A DNA stretch of 64,000 nt from DASWIG01 sp036397835 (GCA_036397835.1 DASWIG010000100.1:6210-70209), one strand, 5' to 3'; shown: positions 42,845 to 50,333, counted from the stretch's first letter. Program-made: numbers and translations. Notes: generated by a model not told the origin, from the letters alone.

Positions 42845-44821
42845 ATGGCGACTACCGTCGAATCCCCGCAGGTGGAAACCCACCAGTTCCAGGCCGAGAC
42901 GCGAAAGCTGCTCGACCTGATGATCCACTCGCTCTACACGCAGAAGGAGATCTTCCTGCGCGAGCTCGTCTCGAACGCGTCGGACGCCTGCGACCGCCTG
43001 CGTTTCGAGGCCTTGTCGAGCCCCGAGCTGATGGCGGGCGACGACCCCCTCGAGATCCACCTCGAAGGCGACAAGGAGGCCCGCACGCTGACGATCAGCG
43101 ACAACGGCATCGGCATGAGCCGCGAGGAGGTGATCGCGAACATCGGCACCATCGCCAAGTCGGGCAGCCAGGAGCTGATGGCCAGGCTGCGCGAGGCGCC
43201 GCCGACCACGGCCGAGCTCCACGAGCTCATCGGCCAGTTCGGCGTCGGCTTCTACTCGGCGTTCATGGCCGCCGACAAGCTCACCCTGGTGACCCGCCGC
43301 GCCGGCGAGGAGAGCGCCACCCGCTGGGAGTCGACGGGCGACGGCACCTACACCCTGGCGTCGGCCCAGCGCCCCGGCCGCGGCACCTCCATCACCCTGC
43401 ACCTGAAGCCCGCGGACTCGGACGCCGGCATCGAGGACTACACCGAGCGCTGGACCGTCTCCCGCATCGTCAAGCGCTATTCCGACTTCGTGGCCTACCC
43501 GATCATCTTCCACGACACCAGGGAAGTGACGAAGGAGGAGAAGGACGAGGAGGGCAGAACGAAGGAGGGCGAGACCGAGACCGTCATCGAGAAGGTCACC
43601 CTCAACTCGATGAAGCCGATCTGGACCCGTCCGGCCGTGGAGGTCACCGAGGAGGACTACGCCGAGTTCTACAAGCACATCTCCCACGACTGGAACCCGC
43701 CGATGCGGACGATGCGCTTCGAGGCCGAGGGGCGCATCGAGTACCAGGTGCTGTGCTTCATCCCCTCGGAGGCGTCCGAGGAGCTCTACTACCACGCCTT
43801 CGAGTACGGCCTGCAGCTCTACGTGCGGCGGGTCAAGATCATGGACCGTTGCGAGGACCTGGTGCCGCGCTACCTGCGCTTCGTGCGCGGCGTCGTCGAC
43901 TCCGAGGACCTGCCGCTGAACATCTCGCGCCAGCGGCTCCAGGAAGACCGGCACATCGCCCAGATCAGGAAGTGGATCACCCGCAAGGTCCTCGAGACCT
44001 TGCAGCAGGTGAAGAGCGAGGACGCCGAGAAGTACCTGGGGTTCTGGGAGCACTTCGGCCGCGCCATGAAGGAGGGCCTGACCGCCGACTTCGACAACAA
44101 GGAGAAGCTCCTGCCGCTGATGCTCTGGCAGTCCTCGGCCGACCCCGAGAAGCTGACCACCCTCGCCGAGTACAAGGAGCGCATGCAGGAGGGCCAGGAG
44201 CACGTCTACTACCTCTCGGGCGAGTCGCGCGCCGCCGTCGACAGCTCGCCCCACCTCGAGGCCTTCAAGGCCAAGGGCTACGAGGTCCTCTACCTGACCG
44301 ACCCGGTCGACGAGCTCGTGGTGCAGTACCTGCACGAGTACGACGACAAGCGTCTGAAGTCGGTCGGCAAGGGCGAGGTCGACCTCGAGGCCAAGGACGA
44401 GGAGGAGAAGAAGGAGCGCAAGAAGCAGCTCGAGGCCAAGCAGGAGAAGCACAAGGACCTGCTGGACCTGATCCAGAAGAAGCTCGACCGCGAGATCAAG
44501 TGGGTGCGCTTCTCCGGGCGGCTGACGGCCTCGCCGGCGTGCCTGGTGGGCGCCGAGCACGACTACAGCCCGCAGCTCGAGAAGCTGCTGATGAAGGGCA
44601 AGGGCGGCGGCCCCAAGCAGCGCTGGATCCTCGAGCTCAACCCGGACCACGAGCTGCTCGTCAAGATGGAGGCGCGCTACGCGGCCGACAAGGAGGACCC
44701 GCTCCTCGGCGACTACGCCGAGCTCCTGCTCGGCTACGCCCAGGTCGCCCAGGGCTCGGAGCTCACCGATCGGGTGATCTTCAACCAGGCCCTGGCCAAG
44801 GTCATGGTCGAGCGGCTGTAG
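42845..44821 (+). CDS. htpG: molecular chaperone HtpG (Hsp90)
   Basis: A 658-residue Hsp90 protein. The N-terminal ATPase domain has LRELVSNASDACDRLR, DNGIGM near residue 94, and IGQFGVGFYSAFMAADK. The middle domain contains HISHDWNPPMRTMRFE and VRGVVDSEDLPLNISR. The C-terminal dimerisation domain ends LAKVMVERL. An acidic/lysine-rich linker (KDEEEKKERKKQLEAKQEKH) precedes the C-terminal domain. It folds client proteins in the cytosol. Weak promoter elements TTGACA (42655-42660) and TAACAG lie about 165 bp upstream. Its last 56 bp are repeated at 50278-50333, bounding the island downstream. Confidence 0.96.
   Translation: MATTVESPQVETHQFQAETRKLLDLMIHSLYTQKEIFLRELVSNASDACDRLRFEALSSPELMAGDDPLEIHLEGDKEARTLTISDNGIGMSREEVIANIGTIAKSGSQELMARLREAPPTTAELHELIGQFGVGFYSAFMAADKLTLVTRRAGEESATRWESTGDGTYTLASAQRPGRGTSITLHLKPADSDAGIEDYTERWTVSRIVKRYSDFVAYPIIFHDTREVTKEEKDEEGRTKEGETETVIEKVTLNSMKPIWTRPAVEVTEEDYAEFYKHISHDWNPPMRTMRFEAEGRIEYQVLCFIPSEASEELYYHAFEYGLQLYVRRVKIMDRCEDLVPRYLRFVRGVVDSEDLPLNISRQRLQEDRHIAQIRKWITRKVLETLQQVKSEDAEKYLGFWEHFGRAMKEGLTADFDNKEKLLPLMLWQSSADPEKLTTLAEYKERMQEGQEHVYYLSGESRAAVDSSPHLEAFKAKGYEVLYLTDPVDELVVQYLHEYDDKRLKSVGKGEVDLEAKDEEEKKERKKQLEAKQEKHKDLLDLIQKKLDREIKWVRFSGRLTASPACLVGAEHDYSPQLEKLLMKGKGGGPKQRWILELNPDHELLVKMEARYAADKEDPLLGDYAELLLGYAQVAQGSELTDRVIFNQALAKVMVERL
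44764..44819. repeat. left copy of the island-flanking direct repeat (candidate attL)
   Basis: These 56 bp encode the last residues of HtpG (from CACCGATC to AGCGGCTGT) and recur at 50278-50333 with three mismatches, in the same orientation. A 34-bp core from GATCTTCAACC to GGTCATGGTC is identical. Integration at the 3' end of a housekeeping gene with restoration of its end is a classic pattern for genomic islands. Confidence 0.75.
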
Positions 44822-44858
44822 ACGCGCTCAGCGCAGACGGCCTCGAGGCGGGGCGCGA

Positions 44859-45040
44859 CAATGACCATTGAGACGCGATGAACGCCCTTTCATCATGGGC
44901 TAACGTAAGTTGGCGCATGATGAGTGACGAGAAATCGCGGCTCAATGACCATTGAGACGCGCCGGACGTGTCGTCCATCATGGGCCAATATCGTTGGCGC
45001 ATGATGAACGGGGAGAAAACGCGCCTCAACGGCCATTGAA
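44859..45040. repeat. 84-bp tandem repeats with conserved hairpins
   Basis: Two full units (44859-44942 and 44943-45026) and the start of a third (45027-45040) repeat with a period of exactly 84 bp. Each opens with CAATGACCATTG or a variant. Each full unit contains a hairpin: CATCATGGGCTAAC with GTTGGCGCATGATG (44891-44922), and CATCATGGGCCAA with TTGGCGCATGATG (44976-45006). Stem sequences are kept while loops differ (GTAA, TATCG). A second small dyad CTCAATG-AC-CATTGAG is at 44941-44956. Confidence 0.8.
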
Positions 45041-45049
45041 GCGTCCCCA

Positions 45050-45071
45050 GGGCAGGCACGGGGGCCTGCCC
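45050..45071. terminator. GC-rich hairpin downstream of htpG
   Basis: GGGCAGGC and GCCTGCCC form a perfect 8-bp stem around a six-base loop, followed by CCTAC rather than a T-run. It may end htpG transcription or be a common dispersed hairpin repeat. Confidence 0.45.
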
Positions 45072-45105
45072 CTACGCCGGACGGCCCGCGATCAGCATAG
45101 GGGGC

Positions 45106-45154
45106 TTGATCCTGATGCCTGTGATGCGCTATACTGGCGTCTGATGAGCATCAG
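45106..45154 (+). promoter_or_regulatory. promoter and operator-like dyad of the NLR-like operon
   Basis: TTGATC (45106-45111) and TATACT (45130-45135) are 18 bp apart, a good sigma-70 promoter. Just downstream, at the expected transcription start, is the dyad CTGATG-AG-CATCAG (45141-45154). The first gene of the operon encodes a ribbon-helix-helix protein, a family that usually binds such short palindromes, so autorepression is likely. Confidence 0.6.
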
Positions 45155-45166
45155 ATAGACGCATAG

Positions 45167-45208
45167 GACGCACAGACGACGCACCAAGACGCACAGACGA
45201 CGCACCAA
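45167..45208. repeat. perfect 21-bp tandem duplication in the operon leader
   Basis: A 21-bp unit starting GACGCACAGACG and ending GCACCAA occurs twice without a gap (45167-45187 and 45188-45208), directly before the ribosome site AAGGAG of the ribbon-helix-helix gene. It could be a second protein-binding site or a simple slippage duplication. Confidence 0.8.
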
Positions 45209-45218
45209 GGAGACCGCC

Positions 45219-45431
45219 ATGCCCCGACTGACCATCGAGTTCCCCGAAGAGGGCGACAGGATCCTGAGCAAGCTGGCCAAGGACGAAGACACCACCAAGC
45301 GCGAGGTGATCCGCCGCGCTCTGGCACTCTACAACTACATCCACAAGGAAGGCGTGAGGATGGGCGGCGGCGAACGCCGCCTGTCGATCACCGACAAGGA
45401 CTCCAAGGTCGTCAAGGACATCATCATCTGA
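45219..45431 (+). CDS. ribbon-helix-helix (CopG/Arc-like) small regulator
   Basis: A 70-residue protein. It has an N-terminal beta strand (RLTIEFPEEG), then two helices around a turn (DRILSKLAKDEDTTKREVIR, RALALYNYIHKEG), the pattern of ribbon-helix-helix DNA-binding dimers. The C-terminus (RRLSITDKDSKVVKDIII) is a short extension of the kind that can bind a partner. ATG 45219 has AAGGAG 7 bases upstream. It is the first gene of the operon with the membrane protein and the CHAT-NB-ARC-TPR protein and lies just downstream of a dyad it may bind. Confidence 0.75.
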   Translation: MPRLTIEFPEEGDRILSKLAKDEDTTKREVIRRALALYNYIHKEGVRMGGGERRLSITDKDSKVVKDIII

Positions 45432-45471
45432 GAGCCTCCGTTCCGGAGGTGACGAGCAGGAGGGATTCTCC

Positions 45472-45897
45472 ATGTCGGAGCGAGGAGACGACGCCCCCAA
45501 GGTCCTCGAAGAGGACGACGCCGAAGGCCTGATCTTCGTACGGGACTTCCCGCCGATCAGGACGCCGGACCCCGAGTCGTATCTGGAGTGGTCGGGCGTC
45601 CGGCAGATGACGATCGTGCTCGTGATCATCTGCGTCGCGGTCGTGGGCTTCCTGGCCGCCTGGGCGTTGACCGTGCCGACGATCGAGGACGTCCGCGCCC
45701 TCGCCGGCGGCGCCTCCCCCGCTGACCCGCAGGCCGCCGCCGAGCTCCTGGACGGCCTGCGCGAGGGACACATGAGTCGGTTCCGCGACCTGTTCCAGCT
45801 CCTGGTCATGTCGGCGCTGGTGCCGCTCTTCACGCTGCTCGCCGGCTACGTCTTCGGCAAGAGCAGCAGCGAGCGACGCCGGAAGCAGGACCCGTGA
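45472..45897 (+). CDS. two-helix membrane protein in the NLR-like operon
   Basis: A 141-residue protein. The N-terminal ~40 residues are acidic and soluble (DDAPKVLEEDDAEGLIFVRD). A first membrane helix is at about 45-68 (MTIVLVIICVAVVGFLAAWAL). A 35-residue loop with an Ala/Asp-rich segment follows, and a second helix lies at about 109-128 (LFQLLVMSALVPLFTLLAGY). A basic tail ends the protein (KSSSERRRKQDP). The basic tail predicts both ends in the cytoplasm. Its stop overlaps the next gene in GTGA. No known family. Coupling to a caspase-like protease suggests it may be the effector substrate or membrane anchor, which is inference. Confidence 0.75.
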   Translation: MSERGDDAPKVLEEDDAEGLIFVRDFPPIRTPDPESYLEWSGVRQMTIVLVIICVAVVGFLAAWALTVPTIEDVRALAGGASPADPQAAAELLDGLREGHMSRFRDLFQLLVMSALVPLFTLLAGYVFGKSSSERRRKQDP

Positions 45898-48797
45898 CGC
45901 CGCGAGCCACGCTCTACGTCGGTGTGGCCGTCCCGCTGGTCGAGGTCTTTCACCTGTGGATCGCCAAGGTCCCTCGGCACGACGATCCACAGGAACAGCA
46001 GCAGGCCCTCAAGTCGTTCCCACACCGCGAGATCGGCGCCTACGCCCTTCGTCCTGCCGGCGACCCGTCCTCGGGGACAGTCCCCGCGGCTCTGGCGTTT
46101 CGCACCGCGGCGACCGTGTCGCCCGAGCGGGTGCGTGAACGGATCGAGGCGTGGAGCGCCGAGCCGCCGGAGCTCGTGGCGAGCGACTCCACGCCGATCG
46201 CGCCCCTCGACCACCGCCGCTATCTCGACGAGCTCCAGCGTGCCCTGGAGGACAAGCCGGTGCGGGTGGTCCCGCGCATCGGTCTGACGCTCCAGCACCT
46301 GCAACGCGACCGGCTGGCACTGCGGCCCGAGATGGTGGCGCTCTTCTGCCACGGCACGGACGAGGGATGTCTGCTGCTCGAGGACGGACGCGGCACAGCC
46401 GCGGTGACGCCCGGCGATCGCGTCCTGGGTGTTCTCACGCCGCGACCGCGGGTGACCGTCCTCGCCGCCTGCTACTCGGAGGCAGTGCTGAAGCGGGCGG
46501 CCGAAGACGGCGGCCCGGATGCCGCGATCGTCTCCGTGGACTCGGAGTCGGCGATCGAGGTGACGGCCACCGCCGAATTCCAGTCGCTGTTCTACGACCT
46601 GCTGCTCCAAGGTCGAACGGTGGGCGAGGCGTTCGACGCGGCGCAATCCTTCGTCGCCAACAGTGACGTGACGGGCGACCTCGCTTTCGCCAGAACCGCG
46701 CCCAGCCAGAAGCTGCGCATCAATCCCGCGGGCAGGGACGTCCGTCTCGACGCCGCGCCGGCGACCGCCGCTGAGCTCCCGCCGGAGCTCGTGACCACGC
46801 CCCATGCCCGCTCGCCGCGCATCCGCCGCGGGCTCGACCACTTCGTGGGACGCCGGCCTGAGCTCGCGGAGGTGCTGGACGCTCTGCTGCCGCTGCCTGC
46901 CGGCGTCCGTCGGCCGGGCGCCGGCGTCCGCCGGCTGGTGACGCTGACCAAGGAAGGCGGGATCGGCAAGACGGCGCTCGCCGCCCAGGCGTCGCAGTGG
47001 GCGACGGAACGCGGTCTCTTTCCGGGAGGCGTCGTCGAGATCTCATGTGAAGAGATCCCGGGGCCGGGTCAACTCCTCTCGCGCCTGCTCGCGACGTTCG
47101 GCGTGCCCGCCGAGAGCCAGCGCGGTGACCTCTTGGAGCTGCTCGCCGGGGTACTTGGCGCTCTTTCGCCGCGGCAAGGTCGGGTGCTGCTGGTGCTCGA
47201 CAACCTCGACGACCTGGTCGGGAACCAGATGCCATTGGAGACGAACCGCGAGACGCAGGCTGTATTGGAGACGGCGGTGGCCGCGGCGCCTGAGCTGCGG
47301 ATGCTGGCTACCTGCCGCTGGCCCTTGGGGATGGCGGAGGAGGCGGTGGTGGCGGTGAAGCCGCTCACCGACGGCGACAGCCGCGACGTCTTCATGTCCT
47401 ACGTCGAGTCGCCTCAGCACGTCCTCGAAGCTCACCAGACCTGGCCGCAGGACGACAGCCCGGTCCGACAACTGATCCGGCTCTCGGGCCGTCACCCGCA
47501 GTCGCTGCGACTCCTGGCGCGTCAGCTCGGGCGTCATGGAATGACGATTGCCAAACTGCGCGACGAGGCATACGCGGACCTCCTTCCGGTGCTGACGGAT
47601 CCTTATCGCCGTGAGGACGACGACGACCGGCAGCTCAAGGTGGAGCGTTCCTACGAGCTCTCCTACCGTCATCTCAGCGCGGAAGGTCAAGTGCTCTTCG
47701 CTCGGCTGGCGCGTTTGCCCGGGGGCGTGTGGTGCGGGGAGATGCCGGAGAACGTGATCGGGTGGCAGGAGCTTCTGGGCGAGCAGTGGAAGGCGGTCCT
47801 TGAAAAGGAGCTCGACTACTACGCGCTGGTCCACTTCGAAGCGGACCCGTCGGGGAGGACGGAAGGATTCTTCCGCATGCTGCCGGCCATGGTGGAGCTC
47901 AGCCGGAGGAAGCTGGAAGAGCGGGAGGACGAGGAATGGACCGGCCGGTGGGTCGAGTTCTGGCGGCGGCGACTGAGCCTGTGGAATCAGATGCTCTCGG
48001 GGAAGGTACCCGAAGAGATGGGAGAGCTGGATCCTGATGGACGCGCCGCGGCCGGAGGTCGCCTTCGCAGCGTGGCGGCCATGCTGTTTGCCGGCACCCA
48101 GGCCAACTGGACGTCGCTTTTCGAGCTCGCTTGCGAGAACGATCCGAAGCTTGCGAAGTGGGTCCTGCTCAAAATCGTCCCCTTCACGCAGCTCACCGGC
48201 CAGCGATTATTGCGTCGGGATCTTGCCCGGAGAGCTGTGGTGGCGCTCCGCAGCGGCAATCACGAGCCGGAGCTGGCCGCCTGTCTGGGAACTCTCGGCT
48301 ACGGGCAAAGCGATCTCGGCGAGCACGAGGCGGCGCAAAAATCCTACCATGAGGCGCTCGAAATCAGGAGGCGACTGGCCGCCCAGCACCCCGCCGCTTT
48401 CGAACCCGACGTCGCGATGACGCTCAACAACCTCGGCAATGTGCAACGCGCTCTCGGCGAGCGCGAGGCGGCGCGAAAATCCTTCCATGGGGCGCTCGAA
48501 ATCTATCGGCGACTGGCCGCCCAGCACCCCGCCGCTTTCGAACCCAACGTCGCGATGACGCTCAACAACCTCGGCACTGTGCAAAGCGATCTCGGCGAGC
48601 GGGAGGCGGCGCGCGAGTGCTATGCCGAGGCTCTCGGTATCTACGCTCCGCTGGCGGAGAAGTATCCCCGAGCCTTCGTCCATAACCTCAGGATCGTCCT
48701 GCGGGGATACACGTCGGTTACTCCCGAGTCCGAGGACGATCCCTGGTGGCGGCTTTGGCGGGAGCTCACCCGTCAGCCTGAGGACGCCCCGACCTGA
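45894..48797 (+). CDS. CHAT protease-NB-ARC-TPR protein (NLR-like STAND NTPase)
   Basis: A 967-residue cytoplasmic protein with a GTG start. Residues ~1-290 are a CHAT (caspase-like) domain with the catalytic pair His153 (ALFCHGTDEG) and Cys193 (VTVLAACYSE). A STAND NTPase of NB-ARC type follows: FVGRRPEL near 318, P-loop EGGIGKTAL with Lys359, Walker B VLLVLDNLDD with Asp436, and sensor-like LATCRWPLG. A helical region leads to three tetratricopeptide repeats at about 800-935, two of which are nearly identical over a 46-residue period. This protease-switch-sensor order is that of NLR immune receptors. In the family, ligand binding to repeats drives nucleotide-dependent oligomerisation and activates the effector. 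The ligand and target here are unknown. Confidence 0.9.
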   Translation: MTPRATLYVGVAVPLVEVFHLWIAKVPRHDDPQEQQQALKSFPHREIGAYALRPAGDPSSGTVPAALAFRTAATVSPERVRERIEAWSAEPPELVASDSTPIAPLDHRRYLDELQRALEDKPVRVVPRIGLTLQHLQRDRLALRPEMVALFCHGTDEGCLLLEDGRGTAAVTPGDRVLGVLTPRPRVTVLAACYSEAVLKRAAEDGGPDAAIVSVDSESAIEVTATAEFQSLFYDLLLQGRTVGEAFDAAQSFVANSDVTGDLAFARTAPSQKLRINPAGRDVRLDAAPATAAELPPELVTTPHARSPRIRRGLDHFVGRRPELAEVLDALLPLPAGVRRPGAGVRRLVTLTKEGGIGKTALAAQASQWATERGLFPGGVVEISCEEIPGPGQLLSRLLATFGVPAESQRGDLLELLAGVLGALSPRQGRVLLVLDNLDDLVGNQMPLETNRETQAVLETAVAAAPELRMLATCRWPLGMAEEAVVAVKPLTDGDSRDVFMSYVESPQHVLEAHQTWPQDDSPVRQLIRLSGRHPQSLRLLARQLGRHGMTIAKLRDEAYADLLPVLTDPYRREDDDDRQLKVERSYELSYRHLSAEGQVLFARLARLPGGVWCGEMPENVIGWQELLGEQWKAVLEKELDYYALVHFEADPSGRTEGFFRMLPAMVELSRRKLEEREDEEWTGRWVEFWRRRLSLWNQMLSGKVPEEMGELDPDGRAAAGGRLRSVAAMLFAGTQANWTSLFELACENDPKLAKWVLLKIVPFTQLTGQRLLRRDLARRAVVALRSGNHEPELAACLGTLGYGQSDLGEHEAAQKSYHEALEIRRRLAAQHPAAFEPDVAMTLNNLGNVQRALGEREAARKSFHGALEIYRRLAAQHPAAFEPNVAMTLNNLGTVQSDLGEREAARECYAEALGIYAPLAEKYPRAFVHNLRIVLRGYTSVTPESEDDPWWRLWRELTRQPEDAPT

Positions 48798-48873
48798 ACG
48801 GCACGCCGGAAGCGGCAGGGACCGTTGCGGCCCACCTTGCGGCTCATGCTCCGGACTCTACCATGGACACGAG

Positions 48874-48916
48874 CCGCGGATCGAAAATTGCACTTTCGAT
48901 CCGCGGACGGTATCCT
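48874..48916 (+). promoter_or_regulatory. promoter of the AAA_14 ATPase gene inside a perfect palindrome
   Basis: TTGCAC (48888-48893) and TATCCT (48911-48916) are 17 bp apart. The -35 element fills the centre of a perfect 13-bp inverted repeat, CCGCGGATCGAAA (48874-48886) and TTTCGATCCGCGG (48894-48906). The gene's ATG is only 6 bases after the -10, so the message would be leaderless. Binding of a dimeric protein to the palindrome would block the polymerase. Confidence 0.7.
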
Positions 48917-48922
48917 GGGCGC

Positions 48923-50146
48923 ATGTACCTGAGACGGACCCTTCAGGGCGCCCTCTCCCGGGCCGTGCGCGGCTTCCCGGCGGTGCTCGTCACGGGACCC
49001 CGTCAGTCGGGCAAGACGACGCTGCTGCGCGCCACCTACGGCGAGACGCACGGATACGTCTCGCTCGAGAACCCCGACGTCCGCGAGCGAGCCCTCGCCG
49101 ATCCGATCGGATTCCTCCGCGATCATCCCGCCCCGGTGATCCTCGACGAGATCCAGCACGTGCCGTCGCTGCTCTCCTACGTCAAGACGGCGATCGACGA
49201 GGACCGTCGGCCCGGACGCTGGCTGCTGTCGGGATCGCAGAACTTCCCCCTCATGCAGGGGGCCAGCGAATCCCTGGCGGGACGCGTGGCGGTCCTCACC
49301 CTGCTGCCGCTGTCCGCGGGCGAAGCCGCGGGACGCCCAGGTCCCCGCCTCGGCCTCGAACAGATCCTGGATCGAATCCTCGAAGCCCGGCAGGCGCCCC
49401 GAGGACGCCGGATTCCGCTGGCGCGTTGGATCCTGCGGGGCGGCTATCCGGCACTCTGGGAGAAGCGCCGTCCCGACCGCAGTCTGTGGGCGGCAAGCTA
49501 CATCCAGACCTATCTCGAGCGCGACGTCCGCAGCGTCGTGCGGGTCAACGACCTGGGCACCTTTCAGACTTTCCTGCGCCTGACGGCGGCCCGGACGGGC
49601 CAGATCCTCAACCTGGCCGACCTCGCCCGCGACGTCGGCGTCTCGCCCCCGACCGTGCGCCAGTGGCTGAGCGTGCTCGAGGCGAGCCACCAGATCTGCC
49701 TGCTGCGGCCTTACTTCGAGAACTTCGGCAAGCGCATGATCAAGAGCCCCAAGCTCTACTGGCTCGACCCGGGCATCGTGACGTTCCTCGTGGGCCTCCA
49801 CGACGAGGAAGCGGTATTGCGCGGCCCCATGGCGGGAGCCCTGGTCGAGACCGCGGTGGTCGCGGAGCTGATGAAGGTCTACCTGCACCGGGGCATGCCA
49901 CCGACGCTGTGGTATTGGCGTACCCGCGACGGCTGGGAGGTCGACGTGCTGCTGGAGCGCTCCCAGCGGCTCCACCCCATCGAGATCAAGAGCACTGCGA
50001 CGCCGCGGCCGGCGCACGCGGAGGGCCTCCTGCGATGGCGGGAGCTGGCCGGCAAGAAGGCGGGAGACGGCCTCCTGGTGGCGAACGTGGAGCGTCCCTC
50101 GGCGCTCGTTCCGGGCGTCCGAGCCCTGCCCTGGGACGCCATCTGA
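48923..50146 (+). CDS. AAA_14/DUF4143-family ATPase
   Basis: A 407-residue protein. It has an N-terminal AAA_14 ATPase domain with Walker A VTGPRQSGKTTLL and Walker B PVILDEIQHVP, plus WLLSGSQNFPLM. A winged-helix-like stretch follows (GQILNLADLARDVGVSPPTVRQWL). The C-terminal DUF4143 domain is PD-(D/E)XK-like (GALVETAVVAELMK; WEVDVLLERSQRLHPIEIKS). These ATPases are widespread accessory genes of unsettled function. ATG 48923 is chosen because homology begins at MYLRRTL and a promoter with a -10 sits 6 bp upstream; ATG 48863 would lie before the promoter. It lies inside the candidate island and has its own control region. Confidence 0.88.
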   Translation: MYLRRTLQGALSRAVRGFPAVLVTGPRQSGKTTLLRATYGETHGYVSLENPDVRERALADPIGFLRDHPAPVILDEIQHVPSLLSYVKTAIDEDRRPGRWLLSGSQNFPLMQGASESLAGRVAVLTLLPLSAGEAAGRPGPRLGLEQILDRILEARQAPRGRRIPLARWILRGGYPALWEKRRPDRSLWAASYIQTYLERDVRSVVRVNDLGTFQTFLRLTAARTGQILNLADLARDVGVSPPTVRQWLSVLEASHQICLLRPYFENFGKRMIKSPKLYWLDPGIVTFLVGLHDEEAVLRGPMAGALVETAVVAELMKVYLHRGMPPTLWYWRTRDGWEVDVLLERSQRLHPIEIKSTATPRPAHAEGLLRWRELAGKKAGDGLLVANVERPSALVPGVRALPWDAI

Positions 50147-50165
50147 GCTCGAATTGACGGTGGTC

Positions 50166-50226
50166 GCCGCTTTCGAACCCGACGTCGCTGGCACGCTCAA
50201 CAACCTCGGCAATGGCCTCGGCGAGC
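50166..50226 (+). pseudogene. orphan TPR fragment
   Basis: This stretch translates to AAFEPDVAGTLNNLGNGLGE and matches the repeat unit of the CHAT-NB-ARC-TPR gene (AAFEPDVAMTLNNLGN, then LGE), with a small internal deletion. It lies 1.4 kb beyond that gene, on the other side of the AAA_14 ATPase gene, and has no start or continuation. Confidence 0.7.
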
Positions 50227-50277
50227 CGCACGGCGAGCTCTGCCGGCCGCGCGTCGAGGAGCTTGGCGAGGCAAGTC

Positions 50278-50333
50278 CACCGATCCGGCGATCTTCAACC
50301 AGGCCCTGGCCAAGGTCATGGTCCAGCGGCTGT
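50278..50333. repeat. right copy of the island-flanking direct repeat (candidate attR)
   Basis: A 56-bp copy of the htpG 3' end (44764-44819), in the same orientation, with three mismatches. It still reads AIFNQALAKVMVQRL in frame but lacks the stop and has no htpG sequence upstream. It marks the far edge of the segment inserted at htpG. Confidence 0.75.

Noticed and set aside
42647..44650. A 667-codon frame antisense to htpG
   Set aside because: The htpG reading is unmistakable. The antisense product is a repetitive Leu/Val/Asp/His composition without motifs.
44764..50333. Integrase, transposase or insertion sequence inside the candidate island
   Set aside because: None of the frames in the interval shows a tyrosine or serine recombinase or DDE transposase motif, so mobility is inferred only from the flanking direct repeats.
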